DNA of 64,000 bases from Hepsetus odoe (Eukaryota > Chordata > Actinopteri > Characiformes > Hepsetidae): NCBI GenBank assembly GCA_017165825.1, contig CM029372.1, positions 23,849,185 through 23,913,184 of the forward strand, given 5' to 3'. Positions 34,549 to 46,392 of this stretch are shown in pieces. Position numbers and translations under genes: made by a program. The first letter of the stretch is position 1. Every line of letters starts with the position of its first letter. Under the pieces are notes generated by a model, which did not search any database, was not told where the DNA came from, and saw nothing but the letters and a program-made list of their open reading frames with translations.

Positions 34549-35625
34549 CTCTACATTAGATGTTTTGAACATTGCTTTGAGGCTTTAATTGCATTCAGCC
34601 ATGAGACTAACTGCAGGTCATCATACCTCACAGGTTCTGGATCAGAGGTATGGGTTTTGGATTAGATCTGGATCACAAAGGACACTCCAGCTCACCCCGA
34701 AGGTACCGAAGGAGCTCGATCACTCCTGAGAATGCAGTTAAACGGTTCTTCTGTCCAGCACTGGGGCACTTTATATCCTTCTAATGATGCTTGTGGGATA
34801 TAAAGGGAGGGAATGGTGACCTCATGTCCATCTGCCCAAAATATTAGCAATGCTTTTCGTATGAACTCGCTGCAATGATTGCATGATTGAAGACATCTTG
34901 AAGATATCTTGATATGAATCATTATTGAATTATAGTGTATTAATTGCAGTTCTGTTGTTTTGCCTCTTTTCTCCACATAAAAATGTGTCTGTTTGAAGAG
35001 TCTATATTGGATAAACCGTTTAGTGTTCAGTCCTTTTCATATATAATCACACAATTTCAGGGGACAATAAGTAACCAGACACATTAGCATAATAATAAAT
35101 AAAATCATCGTGGTCCAAATCCGTTTTCTACTTTGCAAAGTCTGTGATCTATTGAGTCCTCACTGTTGTAAGGGTCTGATCGCATTTTATCCCACTAGAT
35201 GGAGACATTAACCTTAATTGGGAGAAACAGGGTTCAGGGAAAGTTTAGACATGCAAGGCTTTCATTTAAATAGCTTTACATGTAAATTATTTAGAGCGAG
35301 CATTTAGAATAAAAACTGGTGTACACAAATAACGTGCTAGAGCTTTTTCTTCCCTTCAACAAAAGGTTTTTATGTTCTGGTTGTGTCACTTGTAATTTCC
35401 AATAAATGTAGGCATAGACACAAGCCAACCCCCTAGAATGCTGTTTATGAAGAGAATATACTTCATTACCAATTATTTAACACAAAAAGGTGCCAAAATC
35501 CACAAAACTAAATTCATCATTGACCATACATATACAGGTTGTTTTTCTCCAGTTTAATCCATTTGCCACTTTTAACTTTGAGCATTTATCCCTCTAAAGT
35601 ATCGACATGGCTCTGGCTTTCTTTA
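34549..35625. other. Gene-free spacer
   Basis: No gene was seen; one 94-codon - strand frame has no recognisable motif. Confidence 0.55.
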
Positions 35626-35822
35626 ATTTATGTTTACAGCATCTATCAAACGCTCTTACCCAGAACAACTTCCATTTCCTAATTACAGGGACCGTCTCCC
35701 TGGAGCAATTCAGGGTTAAGGGTATTGCTCAGGAACTCCATGATGGTAGTGCTGGAGGTAAGACTTGAACCTACTTCTTGGTCCATAGGCAGGTATTCTA
35801 ACACAAGACCACCACCACCTGG
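35626..35822 (-). mobile_element. SINE family B copy
   Basis: On the + strand: tail complement CAGCATCTATCAAACGCTCT, then GGGACCGTCTCCCTGG and GGTTAAGGGTATTGCTCAGG, ending with CTAACACAAGACCACCACC. Confidence 0.82.
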
Positions 35823-35939
35823 ATGCGCTCCATCACTACCCGGAGGCAATATTGTAAAAGTGAAATTTTTGTCAAAACAAGAAATAACTAAACTAATAAA
35901 GTGCCCACTTGACTCCTAAAGCCGAGCCACAATATTCTC

Positions 35940-36172
35940 ATGACCATGCAGAGCAGGAACCCCATCTGATGATTTATCCTGAAGGTGGGAGGAACTTCTT
36001 TTACTCGCTTTTATTAGCCTCTGACATGCATGTCTTCAGACTTGGGAGGAAACTGGAGGAAAGCCACACAGACATGGAGAGAACACCAAATCCACAAAGA
36101 AAGCTCCCAGCCTGCCCAGCTGGGAATCAAACCCAGAATCTGCTGAAACCACTGGGCCAACAGGTTTAATCA
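35940..36172 (-). repeat. tRNA-headed repeat (family C) copy
   Basis: Diagnostic CATGTCTTCAGACTTGGGAG and GGGAATCAAACCCAGAATC on the + strand. Diverged. Confidence 0.6.
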
Positions 36173-36750
36173 ATACAGATTTTTCCTTATGTTACATTAA
36201 TGCATGGAGGCCCTCTAAACCCTTTCGAAAATCAACTTGAGTGAATGTGCATGCCCTTGCTCAAAGTAAAAATGATCAGCAGGTGGAATCAGAGCTTTTT
36301 ATGTGCCAAAGTGTTTTCTCTCATTGTATGACCTCCATGCTATCTTTATTGTTGGATTGTGCTGGTGGTTTCTGATACTGCGATGTTTAAAAAACCAACA
36401 TATATCAAATTGTTCCACCAGAGATACAACAAAGTGTGACCAAAGGGTAATGAATAGCCTTTTTGAATGTTTTCTCTTTTAAATTTGTCATTTTTCTTCT
36501 ATGAATCTACACACTTTCAGCTCAGGAAAAATAACTCAGCTCTCCCTGCATGGACCAACACACTAGAACACATGGAGAACCAGTTCAGTTCTCTAGATCA
36601 GCTGGCGACTATGACAGTCCTCCTAAACCATAAATGTTGTTCTTGCGATGCATGAGTTAATATTTATGCACTTGGTTAGATATGTTACAGTGTGACATTT
36701 TGCGGCCTAGCAGACATCTAGTTACCTTTCATTTTCACCCACACACACGG
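36173..36750. other. Gene-free spacer
   Basis: No gene was seen. Confidence 0.55.
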
Positions 36751-36972
36751 TGCAGCGGTGGCCTAGTGCTTAGGGAGTAGGACCAGGATCGGAAGGTCAT
36801 GGGTTCAAATCCCTGACCCATAGGTTTCCCTGAGGCACCCTTAAGCAAGGTACCATCACCATCACTGCTCCCCAGGTGCTTTAAATAGCTGCCCCCTGCT
36901 GCACGGTGTGTATGGGCAAAATTACATCTCGTTGTGCCATGTTTCACAACGACAAAATATTCACTTTCTCTT
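36751..36972 (+). mobile_element. SINE family A copy
   Basis: Head GCGGTGGCCTAGTGCTTAGG, box B GGTTCAAATCCC, body CCCTTAAGCAAGGTACCATC, tail ACGACAAAATATTCACTTTC. Confidence 0.87.
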
Positions 36973-37757
36973 CACTTACTAAATCCCATCTGCAGTATTT
37001 CTTACAGCAACATCCAAAGCTTAACATTGGTGTTCTTCAGAGATGATGGAGATGCCAACATAGCAGCATCAAAACACGCAACGCTGAAGCTGGTCATCAC
37101 ATTACTTACTGGGACATGTTATAATGGAAGTGTAGAGCTGAAAGTTTATCAGTGACTCTGTCAGTCGGCTGCTGCTCCGTTAGTACGCCTTAGCCACTTT
37201 TATTTTCTGGTCAAATTCAAACAATGTCCTTATGAATCAGTAATAGACATGTAAAATGTGCTGAGAGAGCACATTATTGCAGGGGAAGAGCACATTAAGC
37301 AGCAGATATAGCAGCTTTATGCTGACCATTAAAGAGTTAAAGAGATATGTGTAACCCTAAGGAACGCGTCTTGGCAGTCATCAAATTGGTGCAAAACATG
37401 CTTGAATTTGCTGCTGGATGGGGTTAAAGCGCGTCCATCCTGGCCAGACTGAAACACACTAGTGTGTAAACTCGCTGCTTTCTGTGAGCTTTCTGTGAGC
37501 TTTCTGTTTCTATGAGTGAATAAAAGATGCATGAGGCTGCCCTTATTGTTGGTTAGCTTTATTGATTTTTTTTTTCCTGAGTAAGCATGCAAGTTCATTC
37601 TGGGTGCGGTTTAGATTTGTTGGCTGGTTTTTTTTTTATCAGAAAGTTTATCAAACTTATTTTCCATGTCCTGCTTGTTTGTTCAGTAAAAATCTGCCTT
37701 TCCTTTTGTGTGGACACACTCTTTACACATGACATATTAAGGAAAGAGTGCCCATGC
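36973..37757. other. Gene-free spacer
   Basis: No gene was seen; 37,330-37,600 has a chance frame on the - strand. Confidence 0.5.
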
Positions 37758-38055
37758 AGCAGGCAGCGGTGGGTAGCACTGTCGCCTCACAGCGAGTAGG
37801 TCCTGGGTTCGATTCCCAGGCGGGAGGGTCCAGGTCTTTTCTGTGTGGATTTTGCATGTTCTTCCTGTGTCTTCCACGTTCTTGCCCTGCAGAACCCTTA
37901 GGTGTGTGTGTTTGTCTATGTGGCTACCCTGAAATGGACTGGTGTCCAGGGTGTTTCCCCACCTTTCACCCTGTAAGAGCTGGGATAGGCTCCAGCACTC
38001 CCCATGACCTTAACGAGGATAAGCGGATAAGAAAATGAGTGAGAGTGAGACTCTA
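37758..38055 (+). repeat. tRNA-headed repeat, family C, longest copy
   Basis: Head GGGTAGCACTGTCGCCTCAC with box B GGTTCGATTCCC, body TTCTGTGTGGATTTTGCATG, and a 3' part GGTGTCCAGGGTGTTTCCCC, GATAGGCTCCAGCACTCCCC, ending GATAAGCGGATAAGAAAATG. The 3' part resembles the variant tail of SINE A at 24,060-24,167. Confidence 0.75.
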
Positions 38056-38755
38056 TGCAGTTAGACAGTGTGGTGGATAACACCACTGCATAAAAGCTTT
38101 AGGTTAGGGTTCAAATCGCTGCTTGGGAGGAACCGTAAAAGATTTCAGAATTATGTTGACTTTAAAACAAAATTAGAATGTCTCTGGTTATGAGTAACTG
38201 CAGATCTTTCAAGAAATGTAGTGCCTGGCCAAACTGGCAAAAATATCTTCAGTGACAGAGAGGCTGGCAAAAATATTTCATTGAAAAAGCCACACTGCAA
38301 ACAACATCAAGAGAAAAACATGGCAGAATACTCCAATAACAGGAATGACTCATGTAGGCACTGCAGCAAACACAAAGCATAACCTCAAGCTTAAGTTCCA
38401 ATGACACAACAGAGCATCGGCAGTACAGAGTCGGACAGTGGAGTGAATAATAAATGTCGTTTTCTGGTACCAGACTGAGTTCAGTTCTGGTAAGGATCAC
38501 AGTGCTGGGGAGATGATTCTGTCCTGAAAATTCCTTTAAATCCCAAATTCACTTTGTGCCCTGTGTCTGAGAAGCCAGTTGTCTCAGTAGAGCTCGCAGT
38601 GAAGTGGTGGAAAATTCATTCTCAAAACAATGGAGGACCATTATTCTTTAAAATCTAAATAAATCAATGGACTCAGAAAGTCACATTCATGAAAGGGAGT
38701 GAAAGGATTAGTAGGGGATGTAGTGCATGTGTGTCTATGATGGGGGGGTGGGGGG
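38056..38755. other. Gene-free spacer
   Basis: No gene was seen. Confidence 0.55.
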
Positions 38756-39505
38756 TACAAATATAACACACTGTTACTACTTTCTTTTCCTCGTCTCTCC
38801 TCTGGCATCCACAAATCTCTTTGGTTCTCTTCATTCATCAGCCCCTCAAAGTGCTCCTTCCATCTGCTCAACACGCTCTGTTCACCTGTGAGTACGTTTC
38901 CATTTCTATCTTTAATCGCCCTGACCTGTAGCACATCTTTCCCAGATCTGTCTCTCTGTCTAGCCACTCGGTAAAGGTCCTTTTCTCCCTCTTTACTGTC
39001 CAACCTCTCATACAATTCACCAAGCACCTTATCTTTGGCCTTCACCACTGCTTTCTTCACCCTGCGGTTCATCTCCTTGTACTCCTGTCTACTTTCTTCA
39101 TCTCTCTGACTGTCCCATGTCTTCTTCACCCTCCCTCTTCTGTGTACACTCCTGGACTTCTCGGTTCCACCACCAGGTTTCCTTATCCTCCTTCTTCTAT
39201 CCAGATGTCACACAAAGTACATTTCTAGCTGTCTGTCTTATCACTTCTGCAGTAATCCGGTAGCTCTTTAACACCACCCAGTGCCCGTGTTAACTCCTGC
39301 CTGAATTCCCCTTCAGCTTCCACCACTTGATCCTTGACTCTGCCCTGACTTTCCTCCTCTTCTTGACCTCCAAGGTCATCCTACAGACCACCATCCTATG
39401 CAGTTTAGCTACATACACTCTCCCCTGTCACTGCTTTGCAGTCTCAGATCTCCTTCAGACTGACCTTCCTGCAAAGGAAATAATCCACCTGCATTCTCAT
39501 CACTT
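38756..39505 (-). mobile_element. RTE-type LINE middle fragment
   Basis: The - strand encodes the end of the endonuclease (39,490-39,200) and the charged linker (MNRRVKKAVVKAKDKVLGEL, YRVARQRDRSGKDV, GNVLTGEQSVLSRWKEHFEG at 38,830-39,130). It stops before RT. It is in better frame than the matching 11,340-11,700 segment of the first copy. Confidence 0.87.
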
Positions 39506-39834
39506 GTATGTCAAATAACACTATTACGACAGTAGTTCCTCATCTAGAAAGGACATGGCTTTCTGAGTTCCTTTATTTTTTCACAAACATCAGCTATTAA
39601 ACCACAAGCCCCAGTCTTCAAATGACTAGTGCCAAGTGTGTGTTTACACATCTGAAAAACTGTCATATTTAAACACACATAATATTCAGAAGTGATGCAG
39701 GCATCAGTTAACCGCTTCCTAATACACATCCTGGAGGAGAACTACACCACTTCACTGTCAAAACCTTCTATCTATATTTTTCTTAGTTTTTGCTTTTTTC
39801 ATGATAAATTGCCCAGTGGAAATGATCGGAATCC

Positions 39835-40110
39835 ATGCATCCATCCATCCAGTACCTTAATCACAGATCCTCACCAGGGACGCCTTAGGTGCTGGAGCCA
39901 ATCACGAACACTTATCCCACTTAGAACTTACACACAAACACACACTGAGGGGCACTTCATCATCCCGTCCACCTGACCTCCATGTCTTCTGAATGTGGGA
40001 GGAAACAGAATCACCTGCAGGAAACCCAGACCCTCGTGGAGAACATGCAAACAATGTGGGCCATCCCATCCGAGAATGGGACCCCCTCACTATGAAGAGC
40101 GCTAACCACT
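39835..40110 (-). repeat. tRNA-headed repeat (family C) copy
   Basis: CTCCATGTCTTCTGAATGTG, GGAGAACATGCAAACAATG and a B-box complement GAGAATGGGACC on the + strand. Confidence 0.65.
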
Positions 40111-40612
40111 GATATATTCAAAATATGTCAATGTCAAATTAGAATGATTTTTGCCACGTTCCATATATTTAATGCAATTCATGTGTGGGGAAATATATAA
40201 GATCACTCAAGAAAGTGAATAAAATAAATAAAAAAGTAACAACAGTAACAGTCAAATAAACGGAGCCTGAGGCAGTGGGGTAAGGGTGAGCTGGTGAGGG
40301 TATGTTGTGTAAGGTTGTGTGCTGAATGAATGAGTTGATGTAATGTGAACAGAGTAAACGATGGCGAAAGCCCTGCAGGCCGGTGTCTGATGGAGTCTCA
40401 TTATTGATTCACTGGTGTGTTTGTGAAGCAGTGCCAGGTGCGGCAGAGTCCCAGCGCTGATCAGTATGATCACACTGCTGCTGTTTTCCTGCAGAAGCTC
40501 AGCAATTCACACTTCTGTCACTTCTGAGTCGTGGAGAACATGGCGGCATGTGACTTAGAAGATAAACTGTGCGTGAGCCCAACAGACACACAGCTGCTGC
40601 CAACACCAGGCT

Positions 40613-40613
<1 letters not shown>
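40111..40613. other. Spacer with a possible promoter or first exon
   Basis: Less AT-rich after 40,260. At 40,540 an ATG in GAACATGGCGGC opens MAACDLEDKLC, followed by GTGAGC, a plausible donor. No downstream exon could be tied to it. Confidence 0.25.

Positions 40614-40661
<48 letters not shown>
40614..40661. repeat. (GT)24 microsatellite
   Basis: Uninterrupted GT dinucleotides. Confidence 0.97.
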
Positions 40662-40664
<3 letters not shown>

Positions 40665-40725
40665 CAGAGGGCATGTGAGGAGAGAATAACTCGGCCTGTC
40701 TGCGCACAGTGGGTCACTCTGAGGA

Positions 40726-40792
40726 CGTCTCCTCCCTCCCTCCCTCACTCCCTTTCTCTACACTTGTTCCTCCCTCCTTTCTGCTTTCCCCT

Positions 40793-40831
<39 letters not shown>

Positions 40832-41374
40832 CCTCTCTCTCTTTTCTCCGCCCAGTGCTAGTGTTGCGCTCAGCCTCCTCTGCACCCTCTAAATGAATCC
40901 GTGCTACTCCCCCTTTCATTCTTTCTCTCCTCTCACTCGTCCTTTATCTCTAGCTTTTTTTTCCCCCTCTCACTTGCTATGTCTTTCTCGGTTTCTTTCT
41001 CTCCCTTCTCAAACTTGCTCCTGCAACTTTGACTCATTCTTTTACTTTCTCTTCACTTGCTCTTCTCTCTTCCATTTCTTTCTTTTACGTTTCTTTTTTT
41101 TTTCTTCTGTTCTTTTCACTCCTTCTTTCTATGTGCTGTTCTGTTTCACGCTCACATTTACCTTTCTGGCTTATTACTCACTGCCTCAATCAAAAAAAAA
41201 AAACTCATTTTTTTTCTCTTTTCCTAATAACAGTTACTTTCTCATTTATTCCTCTTTTTTTACGATGTATATTTTTCTTTTTCAATCACTTTTGCTTCTC
41301 TGAACCCTTCTTTGTCTTCTTTCTGTCTCATTCTTCTTCCAGGTTCTCTTACACTCTCTGGCTTATCTCATCAC

Positions 41375-41375
<1 letters not shown>
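40726..41375. repeat. 620-bp polypyrimidine tract
   Basis: The + strand is almost wholly C and T (CCCTCCCTCC, (CT)12 at 40,800-40,826, then TTTCTCTTC-type sequence) with few purines, mostly a short A11 at 41,194-41,204. Long open frames here are composition artefacts. Confidence 0.9.

Positions 41376-41450
<75 letters not shown>
41376..41450. repeat. (AC)37 microsatellite
   Basis: Uninterrupted AC repeat directly after the pyrimidine tract. Confidence 0.97.
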
Positions 41451-41452
<2 letters not shown>

Positions 41453-42127
41453 ATACAAATGAGTAATTGATCTCCTTCCCGAGGAATCCTGGTCCCGGAC
41501 TGATGGGAATAAGAATAAAGCAAGTTAAAGTGAAAGTCTGATAAAAGTGCATGATCATTAAAGCGTGTTCACACGGTTTTTGCTATGAATTGTGTTGTTT
41601 TAAGATGCATTTGCATAATAAATCCAATGCAAAACTAAAAATGCTCATTTCAGACGCCGAGTCTGATCAAGGCCGTTCGAATACATACTTTCTTATGTCA
41701 CTGCAGGATGAATGGAAATGGCAGCTGAGTTGTGCTCTCAGGTGAGCTTTCATATCTTTTCATCTTCCACACAACCCATTTCATCAGAAACAGCTTTGTT
41801 ACCTCCGAGTAATGTTGGCGTTCCACCGAGCTTATTGAGAACATTATCAGATCATTTCCCTCCACCAACCCACATCCACACATCTTCATCTTCTGGCAGT
41901 TACCGGCTGTGGTGTTCTGGGAGGTTTGCTCTCAGGACTATTTTTAGTAGTATAGTGGTAAAAGCAGTTACCCAAATAAATCATAAAAAGTACTGAAAGA
42001 GAAAGGCAGAAGAATTTATTTTGTAATTGAGCACATCTGGATTTGAGATCAAAACATCAATATGAAAATCAAAATTTCAGCTTTTATTTCCTGGTATTTA
42101 CATCTACATGTATTAAATTACACAGAA
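41451..42127. other. Gene-free spacer
   Basis: A 35-base exon-like unit (41,707-41,741, between CACTGCAG and GTGAGC) is present but unsupported by any neighbour. Confidence 0.4.
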
Positions 42128-42592
42128 CATAACCCCAACCTTAATCTTAAATCTAACTCAAACCCCAACCTAAATCTTAAATGTAACTCTAACCCCATCT
42201 TTAGTCTTAAATTTAGCCCTAACCCCTACTTTGATTTTAAATCTAACCCTAAACCCAACCTTTACCCTTAATCTAATCTTAACCCAAACCTTATTCTTAC
42301 ACTTAATCTAACCATCACCCCAGTCTTAACCTTAATCTAACTTTAACCCCAATTGTAATCTTAAATCTAAAACTAATCCAAATTTTAATCTTAAATCTAA
42401 CACTAACCTCAACTTTACCCTTCATTTAACCTTTACCCCAACCTCATTCTTACACTTAGTCTAACCCTCACCCCAGTATTAACCTTAATCTAACCCTAAC
42501 CTTACTCTTAAATCTAACCCTAACCCCAACTTCAATCTTAATCTAACCCTAACCTTAATCTTAACTCTAACCCTAACCCTAACCTTAGGTGT
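42128..42592. repeat. Degenerate telomere-like array
   Basis: About 465 bases built from hexamer-like words CTAACC, TTAACC, CTTAAT and AATCTT. Many CCCTAACC words occur, most perfect at the right end (AACCCTAACCCTAACCTT, 42,565-42,588). A longer period of about 30 bases (AATCTTAAATCTAACCC...) is visible. Confidence 0.85.
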
Positions 42593-43386
42593 TAGGGATC
42601 ATTTTGCACAGAATTCTGTGAACAAGTGCAAAAAGAGGACCAACAATATCTATTTTTCATTGTAAACCCAGTTTCCATAAAGAAGATCCAAACATAAAAA
42701 AACATGCGTTTTTGGATTTTGGACACCTCAGTCCCTGTCGCTTTAAATTAGTCTTTGAAGACACTCTCACTTTTATTCTCTTGTTGGTTTCACTGAATCA
42801 AAAGTGTAGAAAAAGCTTTTTAGTGTTGCTTCTGCTGAGGTCAGAGTTCTGGAAGTGATTTCCAAAACGACTGGATGAAATGACGATGAGAGATGATCAA
42901 GAAAATTGAGCTCAGAGACAGAGCACTGGGTTGTGGTTTGAAGAAAGTCTTTGAAAAGTTGTTAATGAGAAGAAACTGCAGTAAATGTGTTTGGAATTAT
43001 CTGTGGACTGAGCTAAAAACACCTGAGCGTCGGTCTGTGAGAATCATAGCTGGTTTGCAGATCATGTGTAAGCGATCATAAAAATCCTGAAGATCATCTG
43101 TGGGAGACCATCAAAATAAAGATGGTCACAGATTTGCAAATCTAAGAAAAAGATAAAGAAAGGAAACACTGAACGTCATAACACTTGCCTTCAGACAACA
43201 GCTTTCACATGTTTCACATATTTCAAATTTTTCCATAAACCTGCAAATGCAGGAAGATCCATTTAAACTGAAACCTGATCCAGAGTTAATGCAGCACACG
43301 GAGCAGCAAGGAAACCTGAACTAAAAGAGCTACAAATGATTATTATGTGATTAAAATGAATTGTAATAATTAACTGCTCCCTTTTA
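42593..43386. other. Gene-free spacer
   Basis: No gene was seen; an open frame at 42,893-43,081 is without features, though some worn transposon origin is possible. Confidence 0.5.
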
Positions 43387-43557
43387 TGGGGTGGCAGTGG
43401 ACCTATGGACCAAGCGGTCACAGGTTCGAATCCCTCCTCCAGCATTACCACCAATAGGTTCCTGAGCAAGACCCTTAACCCTGAGTGTCTCCAGGGGGAC
43501 TGTCCCTGTAATTAGGACACAGAAGTCGCTCTGGATAAATGCCATAAATGTTTTATA
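43387..43557 (+). mobile_element. SINE family B copy
   Basis: Box B GGTTCGAATCCC, GAGCAAGACCCTTAACCC and tail GTCGCTCTGGATAAATGCC. The head is shortened. Confidence 0.85.
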
Positions 43558-43588
43558 ACTTCTCTTATTTAGCAGGAACCCAGAGCTA

Positions 43589-43684
43589 TCAGGTACCCTT
43601 GAGCAAGGTACCGTCCCCGTACTTTAAATAGCTGTCCCCTGCTGCACGGTGTGTGTGTGTGTTTCACTTTCACTTTCACTTTGA
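43589..43684 (+). mobile_element. SINE family A 3' fragment
   Basis: Begins inside the body (CAGGTACCCTTGAGCAAGG) and runs to the tail CACTTTCACTTTCACTTTG. Confidence 0.8.
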
Positions 43685-43762
43685 ATTGTAGGTTAAACGA
43701 TCCATGCTGTTTACACGTATTTGGGGATCCATTCACATTTTTTCCAGCTCCTCTGAGATAAG

Positions 43763-44008
43763 TGAAGTGAAAGTGACTATTTGTCATTGTGAAACACGGC
43801 ACGGCAAACAGTGAGACATGATGAAATGCATCCTCGGCATTTAACTCATACATCAATTGTGCAGCAGTGGGCAGACATGATGGGGACAGTACCTTGCTGA
43901 AGGGTACCTTAGGGAAACCTACTGGTTTGGGCTTCAGACCTTGCAATCCCGAGTCCCTAGTCTCTTACTACTTGGCCACCCTAACCACTAGACCCCTTGG
44001 CTAGTGGC
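43763..44008 (-). mobile_element. SINE family A copy
   Basis: Tail AGTGAAAGTGACTATTTGTC at left; body ACCTTGCTGAAGGGTACC; head at right with CTAACCACTAGACCCC. Confidence 0.83.
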
Positions 44009-44225
44009 CCCCAGGTAATTTAATGACATGAAATAATACATTATGAAAGACATCCGAGGCCCCGCTTTCATATGATTGGTGCAGGATGTTGCTGTGACCC
44101 CCAAATGTTCAGAAACAGCCCTGGTTGAGTAGATTTTAACCAGCGAGTCTTTCAGCTCTGGTTTTTGACCTAACTTTGAAAACACTGCAACCTTCTAGTG
44201 TGGGTCTCTGTAGACTCGCTCCACT

Positions 44226-44226
44226 A

Positions 44227-44271
<45 letters not shown>
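44226..44271. repeat. (AC)23 microsatellite
   Basis: Uninterrupted AC repeat. Confidence 0.97.
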
Positions 44272-44273
<2 letters not shown>

Positions 44274-44905
44274 GTCTGGAGAGCACAAAGGCCGCATTCA
44301 CACTGTGTGCTAGTGTGCTACTTTCTTTATTCATTGTGAAGTCACATTCAGTCAGTTCTGGCCAAGTGCTTTTGTCCTTCAGAGGATCAGCTTTCCACCT
44401 GAACGAGGCCAGGCCATCTCACTGTCTCGTCACACACATACATTCCTTACTGGCTTTCACTCTGCCCTCCAGCATGGACATTACAGTGTGTGAACCCTTT
44501 TCCACTCCGATTCAAGTCTTCTCCAGTCACTTCGGGTTTTAGTTTACATAGTAAACGTCTCGATTTTGGTTTTTGTGAGTCGATCGCAATTGCTAACCCT
44601 AGTTGTGTGGAGCCATGGGTAAACCTGACCGGCTCTGAACGATCACATGCCAGAACAAGCAAACGAAGCTGAATTTTAAAAATAAAGAAATGTATTTAGT
44701 TTTTTTTTTGTCAGTTATTGAATGACCTTTCAAAATCTTTATGCTCTCTGTATCATTACAGAATGTCCAACTGATCTTAATTCTGATCCCTGCGTACCAA
44801 TCACACGTACCTGCCACGGCCTTAAGACCTCAGATCTTTATCTTCGCTGCTATTTGAATTTAAACCTCCAGTGTGGACTAGAGCTGCAAAAGTGATTTTT
44901 ATCAG
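44272..44905. other. Gene-free spacer
   Basis: No gene was seen. Confidence 0.55.
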
Positions 44906-45137
44906 TGTGAACACACAATCCAGCACAGAGTGCAACACAATGAAATGATCCTCTGCATTTAACCCATACACACACAGTGGAGCAGTGGGCAGCCAAACAT
45001 CCAGCATCCGGGAAGTAGTGATGGGGGACAGTATCTTGCTTAAGGGTACCTCCGGGTAACCTACTGGTCTGGGACCTGAACCCTCGACCTTCTGATTATG
45101 GAGCCTAGTCCCTAACCACGAGCCCACCACTGCCTGT
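44906..45137 (-). mobile_element. SINE family A copy
   Basis: Body GCTTAAGGGTACCTCCGGG and head CTAACCACGAGCCCACCACT on the + strand; the extreme tail is worn. Confidence 0.82.
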
Positions 45138-45544
45138 CTAGATGAACCACAATTCTGATCATGGTATCTTCCCTCCCAGATAAGCTGTACCTGTAAAAAG
45201 CGATGCAAAGACTGTTTTCAAATAATTTTCTCAGTGAAGTTTGAACCCACAATGTTCGCATGATGATGTGGACCTGGTCAAAATGCCAAAACAGATTCTC
45301 TTTCAGTGCATCAGGTCATCACAAATAAATGGCCAATGCATTTTTTTCCAGCCTCAAAGCGGCCGTTTGCTTCATCCTAAGATATTAATCGTTTGTAGGT
45401 TGCTTTTCATAAACTTTGGATGTACTAACTGTGTGGTCTGACGTGTAATATCGTCTACACTGAGTCTGTGGTAACTGGATTCATGCTTCTTAGTGAACAG
45501 TGTTGAAGTGGTGATTGGGTTTATGCGAATCCAGTAATCATCGG
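45138..45544. other. Gene-free spacer
   Basis: No gene was seen. Confidence 0.5.
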
Positions 45545-45785
45545 TGGGGCAGCAGTGGGCCAGTGTTTAGAGAGTTGGCCCCAGGACTGGGTTTGAATCT
45601 TGGACCAGTAGGTTGCCCTGAGGTAACCTTGTGCAAGGTACCGTCCCTATCACTGCTCCCTTGGTGCTGGATATGTCTGTCCCCTACTGCAGGGTGTGTG
45701 TGGGTGAAAAGCAGATGTTGAATTTCGTTGTGGTTGACTGTGTGCTGTGTGTGATTCACAATGGCAAGAATGGTCACTTTTATAA
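45545..45785 (+). mobile_element. SINE family A copy
   Basis: Head GGGGCAGCAGTGGGCCAGTG, body GAGGTAACCTTGTGCAAGG, tail ATGGCAAGAATGGTCACTTT. Confidence 0.85.
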
Positions 45786-45829
45786 GGCTTGCTGTTGTTT
45801 TATCATCTAAGGGCGAAATAATGAAGTTG

Positions 45830-45831
<2 letters not shown>

Positions 45832-45880
<49 letters not shown>
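45832..45880. repeat. (TA)24 microsatellite
   Basis: Uninterrupted AT/TA run ending exactly at the terminus of the next element. Confidence 0.95.
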
Positions 45881-45885
<5 letters not shown>

Positions 45886-46392
45886 CACTGTGCAAAGGTT
45901 TTAGGCAGGTGTGAAAAAATGCTGTAAACAAAGAATGCTTTCAGAAATATAAATAATGATTGTTTATTTTGATCAATTTACAAAATCTAAATCAAATCAA
46001 TATTTGGTGTTTCTACCTTTTGCCTTCAAACCAGCATCAGTTCTTCTAGGTACACTTGCACAAAGTCAGGGATTGTGTAGGATTACAGTTTTACCAAACA
46101 GGTACTGATGATCATCAATGTCACACGGAGGAGAAACACAGTCATGTTTGGAACAACCGACCAGCCGAGTTCTTTCAAAAACTGTGTGCAAGTGTACCTA
46201 GAAGAATTGATGCTGTTTTGAAGGCAAAGGGTGGTCACACCAAATATTGATCAGATTTAGATTCTCTTTTGTTCACTCACTGCATTTTGTTGGTTGATGA
46301 AAATGAAAAATGATCAACACTTCCATTTTTGAAAGCGTTCTTTGTTTACAGTATTTTTTCACACCTGCCTAAAACCTTTGCACAGTACTGTA
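45881..46392 (+). mobile_element. Non-autonomous Tc1/mariner element, 512 bp
   Basis: The ends are inverted over about 70 bases: TACAGCACTGTGCAAAGG at left, and the right end read inward begins TACAGTACTGTGCAAAGG, both followed by TTTTAGGCAGGTGTGAAAAA. TA flanks fit Tc1 target use. Inside, 46,056-46,250 keeps only the last stretch of a Tc1 transposase (PAEFFQKLCASVPRRIDAVL, then KAKGGHTKY and stop), so the DDE core is deleted. Ends are well matched, so it is probably not very old. Confidence 0.92.

Noticed and set aside
40893..41466. Long Phe/Ser/Leu-rich frames of 136-145 codons
   Set aside because: They are by-products of a stop-poor polypyrimidine tract and run into an AC microsatellite.
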